A stretch of DNA of 64,000 nt from assembly GCF_022513565.1 (NCBI RefSeq), contig NZ_JAKWBE010000004.1, positions 310,001 through 374,000 of the forward strand. The letters run 5' to 3'. The notes below the pieces were generated by a model that worked only from the letters and a program-made list of their open reading frames with translations, was not told the DNA's origin and did no database searches. This stretch comes from Streptomyces gilvus (GTDB lineage: Bacteria; Actinomycetota; Actinomycetes; Streptomycetales; Streptomycetaceae). The translations under genes and the position numbers were made by a program. Within the stretch, counting starts at the first letter, position 1; each line of letters begins with the position of its first letter. Below, piece after piece: positions 54,471 through 62,232 of this stretch.

Positions 54471-54910
54471 CACGGCTCCTCGCGCGGGGGCGGCGGCGTC
54501 GACGCCCAGGAGATCACCGTGACCGTGGTGCCCACGCCGGGGGTGCTCTCCAGGGAGAACTCGTGGACCAGCCGGCGGGCGCCGCCCAGCCCCAGGCCCA
54601 GCCCGTCGCCGGAGGTGTAGCCGTCGCTCAGCGCCTGCTCCAGGTCGGCGATGCCGGCGCCCTCGTCGGCGAAGGTCAGCCGCAGTCCGACGGCCCGGCC
54701 GCGGGTCACCCGGGCCGACTCCATGCGGCCGCCCCCGCCGTGCACCAGGGTGTTGCGGGCCAGCTCGCTGGCGGCGGTCACCAGTTTCGTCTGTTCCACC
54801 AGTCCGAAGCCGAGTCGCGCGGCGGACTGTCGTACGTGCTGCCGTACCCACGCCAGGTCCATGTCGGAGCGGATCGGCAGGCAGGCGTCCACGCCTGCGG
54901 ACATCGGCAT
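54470..54910 (-). CDS. rsbT: RsbT-like serine kinase of the stressosome
   Basis: This 146-residue GHKL kinase has the N-box ASELARNTLVHGG, G1 FADEGAGI and G2 SGDGLGLGLGGARR. Unlike the anti-sigma ATPases in this window, it sits behind RsbS- and RsbR-like genes, which is the position and role of RsbT. It should phosphorylate the STAS proteins and, once released, activate a downstream phosphatase. The ATG at 54910 shares one base with the TGA of the RsbS gene (TGATG); a GTG one codon earlier is also open. Confidence 0.88.
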   Translation of the reverse strand: MPMSAGVDACLPIRSDMDLAWVRQHVRQSAARLGFGLVEQTKLVTAASELARNTLVHGGGGRMESARVTRGRAVGLRLTFADEGAGIADLEQALSDGYTSGDGLGLGLGGARRLVHEFSLESTPGVGTTVTVISWASTPPPPREEP

Positions 54911-55320
54911 CACCGATGCTCCCGTGGCCCGCCGGGCCGGTGGGTGTCGGCGGCGAGCAGGTCCATGGCCGCCTCGGTGTTGAGCGCGGTCCGCAGTCCG
55001 GGCAGCGTGAGGCCGAGCTCCACCAGGGTGATCGCGACCGCGGGCCGCATGCCGGCGACCACGGTCCGGGCGGCCAGCAGCGAGGAGTTCGCCGCGATCT
55101 CCGCCAGCGTCCGGGCCAGGAAGGAGTCGACGATCTCGACCCCGGAGATGTCGATGACGACCCCGGTCACCCCGCTGCTCGCGATGGTCTCGCCGATCTC
55201 CTGCTGCAGTTGCTGCGCCGTGCTGTCGTGCAGGTCCCCCTGCAGGGTGACCAGCAGGACGTCGCCGAGGCGGAGCACCGGCACATGGGGCGGGGGGACA
55301 CGGTAGAAGTCATCGGTCAC
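54910..55320 (-). CDS. rsbS: RsbS-like STAS-domain stressosome protein
   Basis: This encodes 136 residues. It is one STAS domain: VLLVTLQGDLHDS, GVVIDISGVEIVDSFLAR and VVAGMRPAVAITLVELGL. Residues S59 and S66 lie in the phosphorylation loop in the RsbS pattern, where the kinase RsbT modifies serine. It forms the core of the stressosome with RsbR. The GTG start (MTDDFY) lies inside the end of the RsbR gene, an overlap of 11 nt, so translation is coupled. Confidence 0.88.
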   Translation of the reverse strand: MTDDFYRVPPPHVPVLRLGDVLLVTLQGDLHDSTAQQLQQEIGETIASSGVTGVVIDISGVEIVDSFLARTLAEIAANSSLLAARTVVAGMRPAVAITLVELGLTLPGLRTALNTEAAMDLLAADTHRPGGPREHR

Positions 55321-56215
55321 CGCGGACCGTCCCGCCGTTCGTCGGGGCGATGATGCCGGAGCCCAGTTCGTGCAGGGCGTACGCCAGCGCGTCGGCGAGG
55401 CTGGCCCGGGTGAGCACCGTGCCCAGGTCCAGGCCGAGGTGGACGATGGTCTGCGCGATGGCCGGGCGGATGCCGGAGACGACGCACTCGGCGCCCATCA
55501 GCCGGGCGGCCGCGACGGTCTTCATCAGGTGCTGCGCCACCAGCGAGTCGACCGTGGGCACACCGGTGATGTCGAGGATCGCGAAGCGGGCGTGCTGCTC
55601 GACGATGGCCTGCAGCAGCGTCTCCATGACGACCTGGCTGCGGGCGCTGTCGAGGGTCCCGATCAGGGGTACGGCGACGATGCCGTCCCACAGCTTGATG
55701 ACCGGGGTGGCCACCTCCAGCAGCTGCAGCTGCTGCCGCTCGATGAGCGCCTGGTTCTCGTTCAGCGCCGTGTCCAGGACGACCAGCCGCAGGGTGCCCA
55801 TGAGCACCGTGAGAGCGGTCGCGCACTCGCGGACCTCGTCGGGCGACGCGTCGGGGAGATCGGCGATCAGCAGGTTCACCGCGGGCGGGCGCAGGGCGTC
55901 CACCTCGTTCGACACCTGTGCCGTGGAGAAACCGGCGCGGGAGCGGGCGGCGCCCATCCGGGCCAGCTGCTCGCGCACCACGGTGAACCCCGCGGCGTCG
56001 GTGTCGTTCGCCCGCTCCGCGTCCGCCACCTGGGCCAGCGCGTCGATCACGGTGCGGGCCGCGTCCACGGCCTCGTCCCGGGAGATGGTGAAGACGGCCC
56101 GGAACAGGGGCTCGTCGGCCCAGCGCTGGGCGATCTGCTCGCGGCGGCGGCGCAGGAACTCGCCGACCTCCCGTATCGGCGATCCGTGCTGTTCTGCCGT
56201 TTCGTGCTCCGGCAC
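55310..56215 (-). CDS. rsbR: RsbR-like stressosome sensor protein
   Basis: This 301-residue protein has an N-terminal helical sensor domain of the RsbRD type (about 1-150: LRRRREQIAQRWAD, SRAGFSTAQVSNEVDAL). The C-terminal STAS domain includes IVAVPLIGTLDSARSQVV, FAILDITGVPTVDSLVAQHL and VVSGIRPAIAQTIVHLGL. Phosphorylatable Thr/Ser are in DITG and VDSL. It is the first gene of the operon and provides signal input. The GTG start has AGGAG about 7 nt upstream; an ATG five codons earlier would overlap that site. Confidence 0.9.
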   Translation of the reverse strand: MPEHETAEQHGSPIREVGEFLRRRREQIAQRWADEPLFRAVFTISRDEAVDAARTVIDALAQVADAERANDTDAAGFTVVREQLARMGAARSRAGFSTAQVSNEVDALRPPAVNLLIADLPDASPDEVRECATALTVLMGTLRLVVLDTALNENQALIERQQLQLLEVATPVIKLWDGIVAVPLIGTLDSARSQVVMETLLQAIVEQHARFAILDITGVPTVDSLVAQHLMKTVAAARLMGAECVVSGIRPAIAQTIVHLGLDLGTVLTRASLADALAYALHELGSGIIAPTNGGTVRGDR

Positions 56216-56739
56216 GTGCTCACTCCTCATCCGCGTCGTCCGCGTCGCGTCGGCCGTACCCGCCGCCGGCCGGGTACGGACCGCGACTCTTGCCGGGCGA
56301 CAACTGTAGTCATGGTGCGAGGTCGCTCCGGGCCTCGCCCCCGCCGGGTGATCCCGTCGGGTGGTCCGCCGGCCGATACCGGCGCGACACGCGTGCGACC
56401 GGTGCGGCACCGTTCGATGTCCGGCGGCCCGGGGACGGCCGCTGGCCGGCGGCTGCTTGCCGAACCGGTCGAGACACGCCACCAGCGCGTCGTCGTCCGG
56501 CTCGGATTCGACGCCCGCGAAGGCCGCATCTCCGCGGCGCGCGTGAGCCGGTCGGTGCTCCGTCCCTGTGCGTACAGGTCCGTGTGGCGCTCGGCGGCGA
56601 CCACCTCATGCCCCGAGGTCCGGGCCGGCTCCGCCCGTTCGGACACGTGTCGCAACACCGTCAGCCCGTGGTCCGCCATGCGGAACTCGTGCGCCGGACG
56701 TGAGCTGACAGGGGTCGGCAAGGCTGCGACAGTGTCAGG
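56216..56739. other. Intergenic region upstream of the stressosome operon and MarR gene
   Basis: This is 524 bases with no gene I can support; the open frames here look like composition-driven frames of G+C-rich DNA. It should hold the divergent promoters. Near the right end are CTGACA (56705-56710) and TGTCAG (56733-56738), and GACA-G-TGTC just before the MarR start codon, a possible binding site. Confidence 0.55.
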
Positions 56740-57216
56740 GTGACGACCCCGCATCCGCGCCCGCGACCCCAGGAGACCGCGCGGGTGACCGCACGGGCGG
56801 CCGAGCTGCTGGAGGTGCTGTGGGGCAGGGCCTCGACGGCACCGGTCTCCGCCTCGCAGCTGCGTGTCCTGTTCATCCTCGAACACAATGAGGGCATCAA
56901 CCTGCGCACGCTCGCGGCCGCGCTGGGCTCCACGCCCCCCTCGACGAGCCGCCTGTGCGACCGGCTGCAGGCCGTCGGGTTCGTGGAACGCAGGACCCCG
57001 CTCACCAACCGGCGGGAGCTGCGGCTTCATCTGAGCCGGCACGGCAGGGCCTTTCTGACGGACCTGCGACTGCGCCGGGAGACGACCCTGCGGTCCGTGC
57101 TCGACCGGATGCCGGCCGACCGGCGGGCCGCGCTGCTCGACAGCCTGGAGGCCTTCTGCACGGCCGCGGCGGCGGCGATCCACGAGGACGACACGTCCGC
57201 GGCGCGTACCGCCTGA
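56740..57216 (+). CDS. MarR family transcriptional regulator
   Basis: This encodes 158 residues. Winged helix: SASQLRVLFILEHNEGINLR, LAAALGSTPPSTSRLCDRLQ and the wing FVERRTPLTNRRELRLHLS. Such dimers usually repress their own or nearby genes and are released by small molecules or oxidation; one Cys is near the HTH recognition helix (SRLCDRL). The GTG start has no ribosome site; a leaderless message is possible. The small inverted repeat at the start could be its own site. Confidence 0.88.
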   Translation: MTTPHPRPRPQETARVTARAAELLEVLWGRASTAPVSASQLRVLFILEHNEGINLRTLAAALGSTPPSTSRLCDRLQAVGFVERRTPLTNRRELRLHLSRHGRAFLTDLRLRRETTLRSVLDRMPADRRAALLDSLEAFCTAAAAAIHEDDTSAARTA

Positions 57217-57295
57217 CACCGGCCCATTCTTGATCCCTTCCGCGTCGGCGCGCTCACTCCGTTGTCCGGACCACACAGTTGTCCAACGGCAACCG

Positions 57296-57670
57296 TCACC
57301 GCTCCCGTGCCTGCTCGACGCGGGCCAGCGCCTCCTCGACGCTCTCCGAGACGGGCACTGTGATGCTCACTCCGGTCAGGTCGAGAATCCGTCGCACGGC
57401 GGGCGCGGGGGAGATGATGTGCACACTCCCGGGCAGCTCCCGGGCCTCCTGGTAGACGCGCAGAATGATGTTCATCCCGGAGGAGTCCATGAACGGCACA
57501 TCCGTGAGATCCAGCAGGAAGTGCCTGCGGCCGTGATGCAGCTGGTTGGCCAGATGGTGCTGGAACTCCGTCGTCGTGTCGACGTCCAGGTAACCCTTCA
57601 CCGTGACCAGCGCCACGTCCTCACCGGGCAGGCTGACCTCGACGGACAGGGGGTTGTGGGCAATGGACAC
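57296..57670 (-). CDS. STAS-domain anti-sigma factor antagonist
   Basis: This 124-residue protein is of the SpoIIAA/RsbV type. It contains ALVTVKGYLDVDTTTEF and LLDLTDVPFMDSSGMNIIL, where S64 matches the phosphorylated serine of SpoIIAA. When unphosphorylated it binds an anti-sigma ATPase and frees the sigma factor. GGAGGT is 5 nt before the GTG at 57670, which decides the start over a TTG six codons earlier. It lies between the stressosome operon and two ATPase genes. Confidence 0.9.
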   Translation of the reverse strand: MSIAHNPLSVEVSLPGEDVALVTVKGYLDVDTTTEFQHHLANQLHHGRRHFLLDLTDVPFMDSSGMNIILRVYQEARELPGSVHIISPAPAVRRILDLTGVSITVPVSESVEEALARVEQARER

Positions 57671-57978
57671 GTCTACCTCCGACAACAACGAGTGCTACGG
57701 CCAGGCCGGTTACCCGCGTGATCGGTTCCCACGCACGCGAGCGGACAGCCGCATCCGCAGTTACCCCTGATCCGGTCCGGCATGCGTCCGGACTTTCGGG
57801 CCGCCGAAGTGTGGCCCGCGGAAGGCCGGCAGACGTATCCGGCGCCGCCGCTGACGTGACGGGCCTCGCTCCCGCTGTGCGGAATGCGGACGGAGCGGCA
57901 GGGCAACTGCCGGGAGACACACGGCCGTGATCCCGGCCTCCCGTCCGGAAGGGACTGGCGGGACTGGAACTCGTCCCC
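57671..57978. other. Gap between STAS gene and truncated ATPase gene
   Basis: This is 308 bases. In the reading frame of the truncated ATPase to the right, a stop codon at 57928-57930 ends an upstream stretch that shows no N-box. The missing front half of that gene is not found in any frame here. No promoter or hairpin is clear. Confidence 0.5.
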
Positions 57979-58218
57979 GTGCCGGACGGACTCCGGCTCA
58001 CCGTCCACGACCACGGCGACGTGGTGCCCGAGATCATGTACGGGCCGGGCGCACTCCCGGCGGAGCGCCGGGGCAGCGGCTACGGCTGGCCGCTCGTCGT
58101 GCGCCTGGCCCGCCAGATCACCGTCGCACGGCGTCCCGGGGGCGGAAAGACGATCAGCGTGCTGATCCCGCTGCGGGCCGTGGAGCACAGCGCTCCGGAA
58201 GCCGGGCAGCCGGCCTGA
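57979..58218 (+). pseudogene. Truncated anti-sigma-type ATPase (C-terminal half only)
   Basis: The 79 residues from GTG match only the second half of an HATPase_c_2 domain: LRLTVHDHGDVVPE, RRGSGYGWPLVVRLA and PGGGKTISVLIPL. They align well with the end of the intact protein at 44448-44891 (RRSGGLGWPIVCRLA, GGKCITAMVAL). The N-box half, needed for ATP binding, is absent and the frame upstream is closed 48 nt before. It is most likely a decayed duplicate; a short protein that binds a partner without ATP is the alternative. Confidence 0.6.
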
Positions 58219-58260
58219 ACAACCGCCTCCCGGCCCCGCTCACCAGGGCTCACCAGAGCC

Positions 58261-58695
58261 TCACCAGGGCAGGAAGACATGGATGTCCTTGCCGCCGTCG
58301 GTCGTGGTGACGCTGACCTGGTCGCACAGGGTGTGGATCAGATGCCAGCCGACCCCGCCGCCACCGCCGTCGGGACGGAACGGACGGGGGGCGGGCGGGG
58401 TGCTGCTCGTGTCGTGCATGACCACGTGGACCCCGTCGAAGGTCTGCCGCAGCCGGAGTTCGAAGGGCCCCGGCGCGTACTGGATCGCGTTCGCGGCGAG
58501 TTCCGTGACCACCAGCAGGATGTCGTCCCAGTGCTCGGGAGCCGCCGGCGGCGTCACCTGGCTGAGATCCTCCAGGAACCGCTCCGCGTCCAGACGCGCG
58601 TCCGTCACGTTGTGGACCTCGCCGGGGAAACGCGTGGCCCGCTCCGGGAGGTGACCCGAAGGAAGTCCTCTTTCCCAACGCCGCTCGGCTGCCAT
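58261..58695 (-). CDS. Anti-sigma factor-type ATP-binding (GHKL) protein
   Basis: This 144-residue HATPase_c_2 protein has the N-box VTELAANAIQYAPG, the G1 region MHDTSST and the glycine-rich lid PDGGGGGVGWHLIHTL. It is a likely inhibitor of a SigB-type sigma factor and partner of the STAS protein at 57296. GGAAGG lies just before the ATG. It lies 77 nt downstream of the acyl-CoA ligase gene on the same strand, but a functional link to that gene is not obvious. Confidence 0.87.
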   Translation of the reverse strand: MAAERRWERGLPSGHLPERATRFPGEVHNVTDARLDAERFLEDLSQVTPPAAPEHWDDILLVVTELAANAIQYAPGPFELRLRQTFDGVHVVMHDTSSTPPAPRPFRPDGGGGGVGWHLIHTLCDQVSVTTTDGGKDIHVFLPW

Positions 58696-58772
58696 CTCGC
58701 CTTCCCGCCCGATGCCGCGGGGCTGTCGTCCTCGCTCGGATGTCCTACCCGTCCCAGGTTCCCGAGGAGAGC

Positions 58773-60680
58773 TCATCGGAACACGTTGTCCGCCTCGTCC
58801 CAGCTGGACAGCTCGTCGGGCATGCTCTGCCGGGCCGGACGCGCGCGTGCCTGGTACATCGCGTCGATCTCGAAAGCGTAGTGCTTGACGATCGCGTCCC
58901 GCCGCAGCTTCATGGACGGGGTCAGCATTCCGTTCGTCACGTCGAACGGCTCGGGCAGCACCCGGAAGACCCGGATCGACTCCGGACGCGAGACGGAGCT
59001 GTTGGCCGCGGCCACCGCGCGTCCGATCTCCTCCCGCAGCGCGTTCTCCTCCCGGGCCTCGCGGCTGGGCGTGGTGCTCTGCAGCGACAGGGAGCGGCGC
59101 CAGTACGCCAGGAACAGCGGGTCCAGCGTGATCAGCGCGCCCACACAGGGACGGTTGTCGCCGACGACGACCGCCTGATGGATCAGCGGATGCATCCGCA
59201 GCCGCTGCTCCAGGGCGGCCGGGGCGACGCTCTTGCCGCTGCTGGTGACGATGATGTCCTTCTTGCGGCCGGTGATCGTCAGATATCCCTCGGAGTCCAG
59301 GTGCCCGATGTCCCCGGTGGCCAGCCAGCCGCCGCGCAGCGCGGCCCGGGTCGCGGCCTCGTCGTTGATGTAGCCCTGGAACACCGACGGCCCGCGCACC
59401 AGGATCTCCCCGTCCTCGGCCACGGCGATGTCCGTACCCGGCAGCGCCTTTCCGACGGTCCCGGACATCTCCCGGCCCAGCGGCTGCGCGGTGAGTCCGC
59501 CGGCGGCCTCCGTCAGGCCGTACCCGTCGTTGACGTAGATGCCGATGCCCTCGTAGAACAGCGACAGTTCGCGGCTGAGGGGTGATCCGCCCGAGGTCGC
59601 GCGGATCACCCTGCCGCCCAGCGCGGCGCGCAGCTTGCGGTACACCGTCCGCTCGAAGAGGGCGTGTTGCAGCCGCAGGTCGAAGCCGGGGCCGGAACCG
59701 CCGCCCAGCCGCTGCCGTTCCAGCGCGGCCGCGAAGTCCCGTGCCGTGTCCGCGGCCCGCTCGAACAGGGCGCCGCGGCCCGCTTCCTGGGAGGCGTGCA
59801 GGAAGTTCTTGTAGATCCTCTCGAACAGGGAGGGCACGGCGCAGAGGTAGGTGGGGCGGAAGGAGCGCAGGCCCGCCGACAGCGCCTCCTCGCTCAGGTC
59901 GGGCTCGTGCCCCATCACCAGGCCGCCGCGTACGCACAGCGTCTGCACCAGCAGCCCGTAGACATGGGAGAAGGGCAGGAAGGCCAGCACCGAGCCCTGC
60001 CGCTCGCCGGGCGGCACCACCGTGTGGCCCCAGCCGGCGAGCAGGGTGTCGCAGGCACTGGCCAGATTGCGGTGGCTCAGCGCGCAGCCCAGGGGATGAC
60101 CGGTGGTGCCGGAGGTGTAGGTGACGGCCGCGGTCGAGTCGGGCAGCACGATACGGCGCAGCGAGTCGACGGTCGCCAGCGGGATGAGCGCCCCCCGCTT
60201 CACGAGATGGGCCAGTGCCCCCGCGTCCAGCTGCCACACGTGCCGCAGCCGCGGCAGCGCCCCGCACACCGAGCCGACCGTCATCACGGCCTGCTCGTCC
60301 TCCACCACCACCGCCACGCAGCCGGCGTCCCGCAGCATCCACTCCACCTGGTCGCGGGAGGACGTCGGGTAGATCGGGACGACCTCGGCGCCCACCGCCC
60401 ACAGGGCGTAGCTGAGGACCGTCCACTCGTAGCGGGTACGCGCCATGATCGCCACGCGGTGGCCGGGAGAGATCCCGGACGCGACCAGGCCCTTGGCCAG
60501 GTCCACCACCTCGTCGCGCAGTTCCACGGCGGTCACCTCCTCCCAGGCGCGGGAGGCGGGGTCCGTGCGGCGGGCCAGCACCGTGAGCGTGGGGTCGGCG
60601 GCCGCCGTGTCGAAGATGCTGTCGGCCAGCCCGCCGGTCAGGGGCGCGACGGAGGGGGGAGCGAGGGCGACGTTGCGCAT
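58773..60680 (-). CDS. Long-chain fatty acid--CoA ligase (AMP-forming)
   Basis: This is a 635-residue adenylate-forming enzyme. The P-loop is VTYTSGTTGHPLGC, the A5 motif is VNDGYGLTEAAGG, and A7/A8 are LATGDIGHLDSEGYLTITGR with KKDIIVTSSGK. The insertion between the motifs and the overall length match the FadD15-like long-chain group. It activates fatty acids to acyl-AMP and then acyl-CoA for breakdown or lipid synthesis. AGGAG lies 7 nt before the ATG. It is divergent from a small membrane protein gene. Confidence 0.92.
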   Translation of the reverse strand: MRNVALAPPSVAPLTGGLADSIFDTAAADPTLTVLARRTDPASRAWEEVTAVELRDEVVDLAKGLVASGISPGHRVAIMARTRYEWTVLSYALWAVGAEVVPIYPTSSRDQVEWMLRDAGCVAVVVEDEQAVMTVGSVCGALPRLRHVWQLDAGALAHLVKRGALIPLATVDSLRRIVLPDSTAAVTYTSGTTGHPLGCALSHRNLASACDTLLAGWGHTVVPPGERQGSVLAFLPFSHVYGLLVQTLCVRGGLVMGHEPDLSEEALSAGLRSFRPTYLCAVPSLFERIYKNFLHASQEAGRGALFERAADTARDFAAALERQRLGGGSGPGFDLRLQHALFERTVYRKLRAALGGRVIRATSGGSPLSRELSLFYEGIGIYVNDGYGLTEAAGGLTAQPLGREMSGTVGKALPGTDIAVAEDGEILVRGPSVFQGYINDEAATRAALRGGWLATGDIGHLDSEGYLTITGRKKDIIVTSSGKSVAPAALEQRLRMHPLIHQAVVVGDNRPCVGALITLDPLFLAYWRRSLSLQSTTPSREAREENALREEIGRAVAAANSSVSRPESIRVFRVLPEPFDVTNGMLTPSMKLRRDAIVKHYAFEIDAMYQARARPARQSMPDELSSWDEADNVFR

Positions 60681-60833
60681 GCGCTGCTCCTGGGGTGTAC
60701 GGAGGGTGACCCTGCCGACGATCTCTGTTGTCGACGGTGCTCGAATCTAGCTCAGGTGGGTGCGGATGGTGACCGGAACGTACGAAGTTGCGGAGCCGTG
60801 ATGATCTCGCCGTGTCGGGGGGACTCGGGTGGC

Positions 60834-61067
60834 ATGAGTTACGTCAATCCCGATCCGGAACCAGAACGCACCACCGGTCTCGAACCCGGCGGTGGAGTGC
60901 CGCCCGGCGAGACCCCGCCCGCGGAGAGCAGCATGCCGGAGGCGGGGCCGCTGGAGAGGCACAATCCGCCCAAAGGCTGGGCGAAGGCGCCCCTGGCGCT
61001 GATCCTCGTCGTGGTCGTGCTGATCGCCGCGGGCTTCCTCGCGTTCGCCCTGACCATGATCTTCTGA
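60834..61067 (+). CDS. DUF6480 single-span membrane protein
   Basis: This encodes 77 residues. A hydrophilic Pro/Glu-rich N-terminus (NPDPEPERTTGLEPGGGVPP) is followed by one C-terminal transmembrane helix, LALILVVVVLIAAGFLAFAL. This composition fits the DUF6480 family found in streptomycetes, of unknown role. No strong ribosome site is seen. It is convergent with the glutamate-cysteine ligase-like gene. Confidence 0.78.
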   Translation: MSYVNPDPEPERTTGLEPGGGVPPGETPPAESSMPEAGPLERHNPPKGWAKAPLALILVVVVLIAAGFLAFALTMIF

Positions 61068-61077
61068 GGACGGCCGC

Positions 61078-62232
61078 TCACGCCTGGGTCTGACGGGCGC
61101 AGGCGGTGACGACCTCGCGCAGGCTGTCGGTCTCCGCCAGCAGTCGGCGCTGCACGCCCGCGCCGGTGTCCCCTTCCAGCAGCCTCGCGCAGCTCGTGCG
61201 GGCGCGTTCCAGGTCGCCGGTCGCCTCCAGGGCCTCCCCGACGTGTTCCAGCAGGTCGGCCACCACGGACTCGGCGGGCATCCGGCGCATGGTCGCCGGG
61301 TGCAGCAGCTCCTCCTCCAGCCCGGAGCGTGCGGCTCGCCAGGCGGCCAGCCGCAGCAGGCTGACGCTGTGGTCGACCGGCTCGCGGCCGGCCCGCCACT
61401 CCCGCGCCGCGGTCTCCACCAGCCCCCGGGCGAGCAGGGCGACCAGGACGGCCGTGTCGGCGTGCAGACAGACGTCGGCGACCCGGAGTTCCACCGTCGG
61501 GTACTGCTGGGAGAGCCTGACGTCGAAGTAGACCATCCCCTCGTCGAGGATCACCCCGCTCGCCACCATGTCCGCCACCCGCCGGTGATAGCGCTCGGCC
61601 GACCCGAACACCTCGGTCGGGCCGGCCGACGGCCAGCGCTGCCACACCCGGCTGCGATAGCTGGCGTATCGCGTGTCCTGCCCCTGCCAGAAAGGGGAGT
61701 TGGAACTCAGCGCCGCCAGGACCGACAGCCAGGGACGGATGCGGTCGATGACCGCGACGCCCTCCTCGTCGGAGTCCACGGCCACATGGACGTGGCAGCC
61801 GCACACCAGCGGCTCCTGCGCGGCGAGACCGTACTGCTTGGCCATCCACTGGTAGCGGCTGCCCATTCCGACCGACGGGCTGACCGGCAGCGGGGAGGTG
61901 GCGAGCGCGGCGACCGTGCACCCGATCTCCCCGGCGTGCCGGCCGGCCTCCTTGCGGCACCGCACGATCTCCGCGCTCAGATCCGCCATCTCGGCCTGGG
62001 GATGCGTGGCGAACTCCAGCATCTGGCCGTACAGCTCCTTCTCGAACACCCCCTCGTCGGCGCCGTCGTGCTCCGCACGGGCGAGCACCGCGGCGGACGA
62101 CGCCTTCGGCTCACCTGTCTCCGGGTCCACCAGGAGGAGTTCCTCCTCCACACCGACGGTCCGCACCTTCAGGCCGCCTCTCCATGACATCGCCACCGTT
62201 ACGACGCCATCGAGTACCCCGCTGATCGTCAT
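61078..62232 (-). CDS. Glutamate--cysteine ligase-like (YbdK-type) carboxylate-amine ligase
   Basis: This encodes 384 residues. The family opens with [20 protein letters not shown]. The metal and substrate region is [14 protein letters not shown], followed by [26 protein letters not shown] and a helical end. YbdK-type proteins show weak glutamate-cysteine ligase activity; EgtA-like functions in related enzymes are possible. The ATG overlaps the TGA of the branching enzyme gene (ATGA). Two later starts, at 62185 and 62166, also fit the conserved beginning, so the first 22 residues are uncertain. Confidence 0.87.
   Translation of the reverse strand: MTISGVLDGVVTVAMSWRGGLKVRTVGVEEELLLVDPETGEPKASSAAVLARAEHDGADEGVFEKELYGQMLEFATHPQAEMADLSAEIVRCRKEAGRHAGEIGCTVAALATSPLPVSPSVGMGSRYQWMAKQYGLAAQEPLVCGCHVHVAVDSDEEGVAVIDRIRPWLSVLAALSSNSPFWQGQDTRYASYRSRVWQRWPSAGPTEVFGSAERYHRRVADMVASGVILDEGMVYFDVRLSQQYPTVELRVADVCLHADTAVLVALLARGLVETAAREWRAGREPVDHSVSLLRLAAWRAARSGLEEELLHPATMRRMPAESVVADLLEHVGEALEATGDLERARTSCARLLEGDTGAGVQRRLLAETDSLREVVTACARQTQA

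Noticed and set aside
50071-54522. Very long open frame antisense to the NADH dehydrogenase and stressosome genes
   Set aside because: It has no domain content and no ribosome site and results from G+C-rich third positions of the real genes on the other strand.
56227-56739. Open frames on both strands upstream of the stressosome operon
   Set aside because: Arg/Pro/Ala-rich translation, no ribosome sites and no recognisable domain.
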